A stretch of 25,016 bases of DNA. It comes from Auxenochlorella pyrenoidosa (Eukaryota; Chlorophyta; Trebouxiophyceae; Chlorellales; Chlorellaceae). This document shows positions 20,529-25,016 of the stretch, piece by piece (positions within the stretch are counted from its first letter, which is position 1; each line of letters starts with the position of its first letter). The notes beneath the pieces were generated by a model that made no database searches, was not told where the DNA came from, and saw nothing but the letters and a program-made list of their open reading frames with translations. A program made the position numbers and the translations under genes. The stretch spans positions 1,941,400-1,966,415 of the forward strand of contig KQ482042.1 of NCBI GenBank assembly GCA_001430745.1. The letters are read 5' to 3'.

Positions 20529-20877
20529 GGCGGCAGCAGCGCTGGGGCGGCGGCTGACAGCTCGGCGTCCGGATTTAATGTCGGACGCAACTCTATACGC
20601 GATCGCGCGAGATTGCCTGGGGGGCGTTCCTCCAGCCTGCACGCTGGCCTGCCGAAAACAGCAGCCGCTGAGTCGCTCTTGCAGGCGCCTTGGCGGGCAG
20701 CGCGGATCTGGCTGCAGGGAACACATAGGAAGGCTGCGTACGGAGGCAAGAGCGCACCCTTGCCCACCCATGGCGCTAGCGCTGGCAGCGCTGGCGGTGA
20801 CGACTGGCACCCAACTTGCTCCTGCTTGGTTCGAACTGCAGGGATAGCGCCTTTCCTCCGCCAGATTTTCAGAAGCC
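20529..20877. other. Intergenic region upstream of the DsbA-like gene and downstream of the coiled-coil gene
   Basis: About 350 bases between two minus-strand genes, holding the 3' UTR of one and the promoter of the other. No clear TATA box, TGTAA signal or RNA gene was seen. Confidence 0.45.
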
Positions 20878-23321
20878 TCAAGTCATCCCTGGGTCAGCAA
20901 TAGCATGGGCATGTACACTGGTGCTGCCAACGGCTTCCCCATGTTGCTGCTGCACTGCCCCTGCTACCGCTGTCCATGCAGGGCTTGGCCGCCTGCCACA
21001 CGCTGCCAGCTGCTTTTGTGTGTCTGCCAGTGCCTTGCACAACTGGCGGCACTCGCGCTGCAGCTCCAACAGGCGGCGCTGCAGCCGCTGCACCTCGGCC
21101 ATGTCGCCTGCAGCAACAGCCGGGTGGTCGGCAGCGGGTGAGGACGGTGCTGTGGGGAGAGCCAGGTTGCTGAGGATGCGGCCACAACCTGCAGACTGCT
21201 CTGCGCCAACCCATGCACATCAATTGCCCCCACTCCCCCCTCACTGATGCGCAGCCGCTCCAGGGCGTGCACCCGCCGCAGCTCTGCGCTGAGCGCCCGG
21301 CAGGCCGCCACCTGCTCCTCCCGCGCCTCGCTGAGCACGGCGCGCAGGGCGGCCTCGGCGGCCTGCGCCTCCAGCAGGCTCTGCAGCAGCTGCTCCTCCC
21401 GCCCCTGCTGCTGCTGCCGCTGCTGCAGGGCCTGCTCGGCTGCGCTGCTGCTGTTGGTGCTGACGGGGCCAGGCCCTACCTGCAGCTGCTGCAGGCGCAG
21501 CTGCGCAGCCTCTGAGCGGCAGCGCTGCGCCTCGGCTTCTGCCACCCGCAGCTTCTCCAGCCAGCTCTTCTTTTCTTGCAGGAGCGCTGCAGCAAGATGC
21601 GGAGGGGACTCGCACGTCGCACGTCGCACTCGGCCGTGCCGACAGGTTGGCAGAGCGGCTCGCAGGACACACGCCACAACAAGCCTGCCTCCAGCCCGAG
21701 TGCCATCCCCAGCTGCAGCCCTGCTGCCCACCAGGCTCCTCACCTGCATTCTGCTCCACGGCAGCGTTGCATCTGGTTGCATACTCCAACATCTCCTCCA
21801 GTTGCTCAACGGTGGTGCCGCCACTGCCCCTGGTGCCCCCCAGCTGCTCGCGCTCGTCCCCCTCGCCTGCCAGCACGGCCGCTGCTGCCTGCAGCGCAGC
21901 AAGCTGCTGCTGCGCTTCGTTGCGCTGGGCACAGAGCACGGAAGCCTCCTGCTGCGCTGCCTGCAGCTGCTGCCGGGTGGCTGTGGCAGCCCGCGCGTGC
22001 TGCAGGCTGGACTCTGACAGCGCTGCCTGCAGCTGCAGGTTGCGCCGCTGCAGCTTTTCAACCTCGCCCTGCAGCGCCTGCAGCCTGCCTCCCAGCTCGG
22101 CGTTGGACGCTGCCTGCTGGGCGACTCCGGCGCCGCCGCCGCTGCGGCCTTCCAACGCCGCCTGCTGCTGCAGCTGCAGCTGCTGCAGCTGCCGCTGCTG
22201 CTCCTGCAGCTGCTGCTGCAGGCTCTCGACGAGGCTGGTGCTCAGGCGTGGCTCCCGCTCCGCAATCGCCCGTGCCTCTGCCACCGCTTGTGCGTGCTGT
22301 GCGATTGCCTCTGGGTGCGCAGGTTCTCCATGCTGCTTGCACCTCGGCCCCTGGTCCTGCTGCTGCAGCTGCACCTGCTGGTCTGCCTGACGCTGCTGCA
22401 GTGCGCGCCGCCGAGAGGGCAGCCCCCCAGCAACCCCCGACTGCGCGGTCCGCTGCGGGCTGCCCACGGCTGGACCCACAAACTGGCTGGCCGCCCCGCC
22501 AAGATCACACAGGTCAGAGAGGCTCAGGCTGTCGCACCCCTGCTGCCGCTGCTTATCCTGTTGAGCGCCCAAGGCTGCTGGCTGTTGACCGCTGACCTGC
22601 TGCTGCCCCCCGGCCAGCTCTGCCGCCATGCTGGCCAGCTCTCCCTCCAGCTCAGCACAGCGGCCCTCCAGCTGCTGCACGCGCGCCTCGGCGCGCGCAA
22701 GCGCTGTTGGTGCACTGGGCCGTTGCTCCTGGAAGGGCTCCAGCCCCTCCAGCTTGCGCAGCTGGCGCTGAGCGCTGGCGAGCCGCTGCTGCAGGTCCTG
22801 GTTGTCTGCCGCCAGCGCGGCTGCCTGCTGCCGCGCCGTCGACAGCTGGGCCTCTGCCTCGCGGCGGCCACGCTCGGCCTGCACCAAGTTGTGTACCAGG
22901 GATTGGCAGCAGCATGGCATGAGGTGTGCTTGGCGCAGGCAAGCAGCAGCAGGCGCCAGGCCTGACCGCATGTTGGTTGCCAGCTTCGACCCAGCCCGCA
23001 GTGCCGGCTTGCCTGCTCCAAAAGGATCCTGTCGTTGTTTGACCGGTGCCGGTGCTTCTCCACCCCCAAATGCCACTCCTCCGCTGTCGCCGCCGCAGCT
23101 GCATGCTGCCGCCGCGCGGCCAGGGCCTCTGCCTCTGCTCGCGCCTCCACCTCGGTCGCACGCCGCTGTGCGGACCTGAGCTTCTGCTCCAGCGCCTCGA
23201 CAGCCGCGCCCAGCACCCGGTTCTCCTCGGCCAGCGCCCGCTTCTCTTCCGCCAGCTGCGACAGCCTGGCCTCTTGCTGCAGCAGCACCTCGCTGGCGTC
23301 TCCAAAGCTGTCGGCATCCAT
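20878..23321 (-). CDS. Uncharacterised long coiled-coil protein, Gln/Ala-rich
   Basis: Minus-strand exons: 23321-23013, 22878-21744, 21586-21245, 21107-20878; 671 residues, phases agree. I recognise no catalytic domain. Residues about 10-90 (EVLLQQEARLSQLAEEKRAL onward), 104-195, 310-480 and 485-630 show heptad patterns rich in Leu, Gln, Ala and Glu. A short Ser/Gly/Pro segment near 200-280 breaks the coils. A Gln-dense block near 315-350 is encoded by CAG repeats (about 22160-22222). The composition suggests an extended scaffold or filament-associated protein, such as a cytoskeletal, centriolar or Golgi tether, but nothing in the sequence decides this. Intron 1 (22879-23012) uses CAG|GCAAGC; a GT donor at GGG|GTGGAG would also keep phase and would remove 16 residues. 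Intron 3 has a good GTGAGG donor. The last exon is less typical after residue 625 and could have another structure. The start is ATG 23321 (MDADSFGDAS). Confidence 0.75.
22160..22222 (-). repeat. CAG/CTG-rich triplet tract in the coiled-coil gene
   Basis: An imperfect CTG-rich tract on + (CAG on the coding strand) encodes a glutamine-dense heptad segment. It is interrupted by CTC and CCG triplets, so it is not a pure microsatellite. Confidence 0.65.
22879..23012 (-). other. Probable GC-AG intron in the coiled-coil gene
   Basis: On the minus strand exon GAGCAG is followed by GCAAGC and the intron ends TTGGTGCAG. The phase is 0 on both sides and the coiled coil continues across the join. The alternative GT donor 48 bases upstream is also in phase, so this case is less certain than the one at 1793. 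Confidence 0.55.
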
Positions 23322-24040
23322 GGTGCGCCTGCGTCCGAAGCAGGCATGGCAAGGGAGCACGCATGGGAGCAGGAGGGTCCATGGGCCAAGTCACCAGGTG
23401 GAGGCGCCGGTGATGGCCGAATGAGTGCACTTGTCTGAGTGGCGGCGACAGGCGGCGGCAGACGGCAGGCCTCTTACAGACGGTCTGGCTTCTCGAGAAG
23501 GATGCCGAAAGATCCTACGTTGCAAAGCGGCGAAAAGCTGCGAAGGCCAGACGGCGTTCAAACGAAAGAGCAGCGCCTCGAGCTATTGCCGGCGACTCTC
23601 GGTGCAATGAATCACCATACCGGGAGGGGCTCGGGAGGCAGGCATCGCAAGGCAAGGATTTTACCTAAAAGATGAAAGCGCTGCGCTGGCTGCCGCCACC
23701 GCCTCCTACTGTATCAAGGGGAAGTTCTCTCACAACATCCACTGCAATGTTCACCCTTGCATGCATCTAGCACACTTCCAGGGAGAATCAGAGAACAATT
23801 GTTCGCACAGGCCAGTAGGAGAGCGCCCTCCTGCGTATACCCACACCCAGGCGGCGGCAGCCACTGCTGCGCACTGCTGTGGCGCCTTGCAGAGTGCTCG
23901 TTACGGTTGCAAGCAGCAAGGAATAGCAACATAAAATCAGGCGCAGCCCAGTGCGCAGCCCCAGCAAATCAGTTCAAAGCGCAAGGTACGACAAATCGCC
24001 GCCACACGCTGGCGACCTGGTCGCGACAGCAGGGGCCGGC
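23322..24040. other. Intergenic region between the HSP70-17-like gene and the coiled-coil gene
   Basis: About 720 bases between two minus-strand genes. It should hold the 3' UTR of the chaperone gene and the promoter of the coiled-coil gene. It is less GC-rich than the genes. TGTAA occurs on the minus strand at 23478-23474, possibly the chaperone polyadenylation signal, though far from its stop. No gene or RNA was seen. Confidence 0.45.
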
Positions 24041-25015
24041 CTACCGCAGCTCGTCGCGAGCCTCCTCCTTCTCCTTGCCCTCCTTCTTGCCCCCCGCATC
24101 GCTGCTGGCACCCTGCTGCTGCTTGCTGTCTGCGCCGGCATCGGTGTCGTTCGCCTCCGCCTGGGGCGGCGGCGGCGGCGGCGGCGGCTTGGGCTTCTTC
24201 CGGTTGTTCAGCCGGTTGAAGGCCTGAGGGGAAGGGAAGCATCACGTTGGCACGAGACGAGCATGAGACAAAGGTGCCGGCTGTGGTGGATAGCATACGA
24301 CTGCAGCCCAGGTGGCAGCCCCTGCCTCTCCGACGGCTTGCTGGGTCCAACCATGCCCTGCACAGGCACGGCGGCATCCGCTGCGCACCTCCCCCACCCC
24401 ATCTGACCTTCTGCAGGCGGGCCAGCCACGTGTTGACCTCCTCGCTCCTGAAGGCCGGGTCCTCATGTGCTGCCAGCTTGCCCTGCTCCTCCTTCTTGCC
24501 CTCCAGCCAGGAAGTGAAGTTGTCCACCTGAAGCGCACGCCATAGGGGGTGGTGAGGCAGCGCGGGTGCGCTCGTCCCGCAGCAGCTGAGCGGCAACATC
24601 GGAAGCGCGGACGACGGGCGCAAACCATGACGCATGCCATGCTGCGCCCTGGCACAGCCTCCTGGGCAGGAGCCTGTGCGCTCTGGAGCCAGATATCTGC
24701 CATGAACAGCGCCTATGACATGCTCGCCCGACACGCACTGGGCATGCGCGCAGGCACTCCCGCCCACAAACCAGGCAGCCCAGCCTCCCCTGCCAAGCCG
24801 CTCGCTTGGTGGCTCACCTGCGCCGTGAGCGCGTCGACGTCCACCTTCTCCAGCCAGGGCTTCACCTGGGGCCAGCTGTTCACCGCCTTGCGGGCAAGCT
24901 CCACAAACTGGGCGGCCAGGGCCAGTGCCTTGGGGCGGGCCTCGGCCTCGGCCACGCGGGCCAGGATGGCGTCGCCCACGTCCCTCAGCTTGCGCAGGTG
25001 GGACCTGGCGGGGGG
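24041..25015 (-). CDS. ER HSP70-family chaperone, C-terminal part (HSP70-17 / HYOU1-GRP170 type; 5' partial)
   Basis: Minus-strand exons in the window: 25015-24818 (cut by the window edge), 24527-24408 and 24223-24041, stop TAG at 24043-24041. The ATPase and substrate-binding domains lie outside. What remains is the alpha-helical C-terminal lid region: ARVAEAEARPKALALAA, then SWPQVKPWLEKVD, VDNFTSWLEGKKEEQGKL, AFRSEEVNTWLARLQKAFN, then a low-complexity tail with eight prolines and a Lys/Glu-rich end. This order (RPKA, NSWPQVKPW, SWLEGK, basic KPKP tail) matches plant HSP70-17 and animal HYOU1/GRP170, the large ER-lumen Hsp70 that acts as nucleotide exchange factor for BiP and helps folding of secreted proteins. 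ER residency would need a C-terminal HDEL-like signal; here the last residues are EEARDELR, so RDEL is followed by one extra arginine. Both intron borders are phase 0. Confidence 0.85.
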
Positions 25016-25016
25016 G

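Noticed and set aside
21247..22595. Long plus-strand frames of Ala/Cys/Pro over the coiled-coil gene
   Set aside because: They read the complement of CAG/CTG-rich coding sequence; composition is that of a shadow frame.
1..25016. tRNA genes, CRISPR array, insertion sequences, bacterial operons
   Set aside because: None of the signatures was seen; genes are intron-rich and eukaryotic, and the only repeats are simple G- or CAG-rich tracts and one 17-base tandem duplication.

Overview
This window looks like nuclear DNA of a green alga, most likely a trebouxiophyte of the Chlorella type. It is very GC-rich. Nine protein genes, all broken by short introns (83 to 361 bases; 50 introns modelled), lie close together on both strands. 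Many 5' splice sites are GTGCG or GTGAG and many acceptors are TGCAG. The recognisable proteins are closest in style to plant ones (BTR1-like KH protein, plant-type adenylate kinase, plastid-type aldo/keto reductase, HSP70-17/GRP170), with a voltage-gated proton channel alongside. I saw no rRNA, tRNA, CRISPR array, transposon or bacterial operon signal.

Layout: (1) 2-3011 (+), a 5'-truncated J-domain protein with GPALPP motifs and a DUF3752-type C-terminus. (2) 4063-6855 (-), a three-KH RNA-binding protein. (3) 7359-10693 (+), an ASC-1/TRIP4 zinc-finger protein, divergent from the KH gene. (4) 11138-12927 (-), adenylate kinase. (5) 13161-15853 (-), a voltage-gated proton channel (Hv1). (6) 16300-18762 (+), an aldo/keto reductase divergent from Hv1. 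(7) 18990-20528 (-), a DsbA/FrnE-family thiol oxidoreductase convergent with it. (8) 20878-23321 (-), an unrecognised coiled-coil protein. (9) 24041-25015 (-), the 3' end of an ER HSP70-17/HYOU1-like chaperone cut by the window edge.

Exon models were built by hand from conserved protein blocks, GT/AG (or GC/AG) borders and reading phase. Every complete model sums to a whole number of codons, which supports most borders; the exceptions are named in the entries. The genes do not form a pathway. Loose themes are RNA handling and gene expression (1-3), and chaperone or redox functions (1, 6, 7, 9).

The most interesting items are the algal proton channel, which keeps the selectivity and gating residues but lacks the animal zinc-binding histidines; an apparent excess of GC-AG introns with a GCAAG start; seven introns that are multiples of three and stop-free in the coding frame; G-runs just after several 5' splice sites; a 17-base tandem duplication that copies a splice donor; and an ER chaperone whose tail reads RDEL plus one extra arginine.
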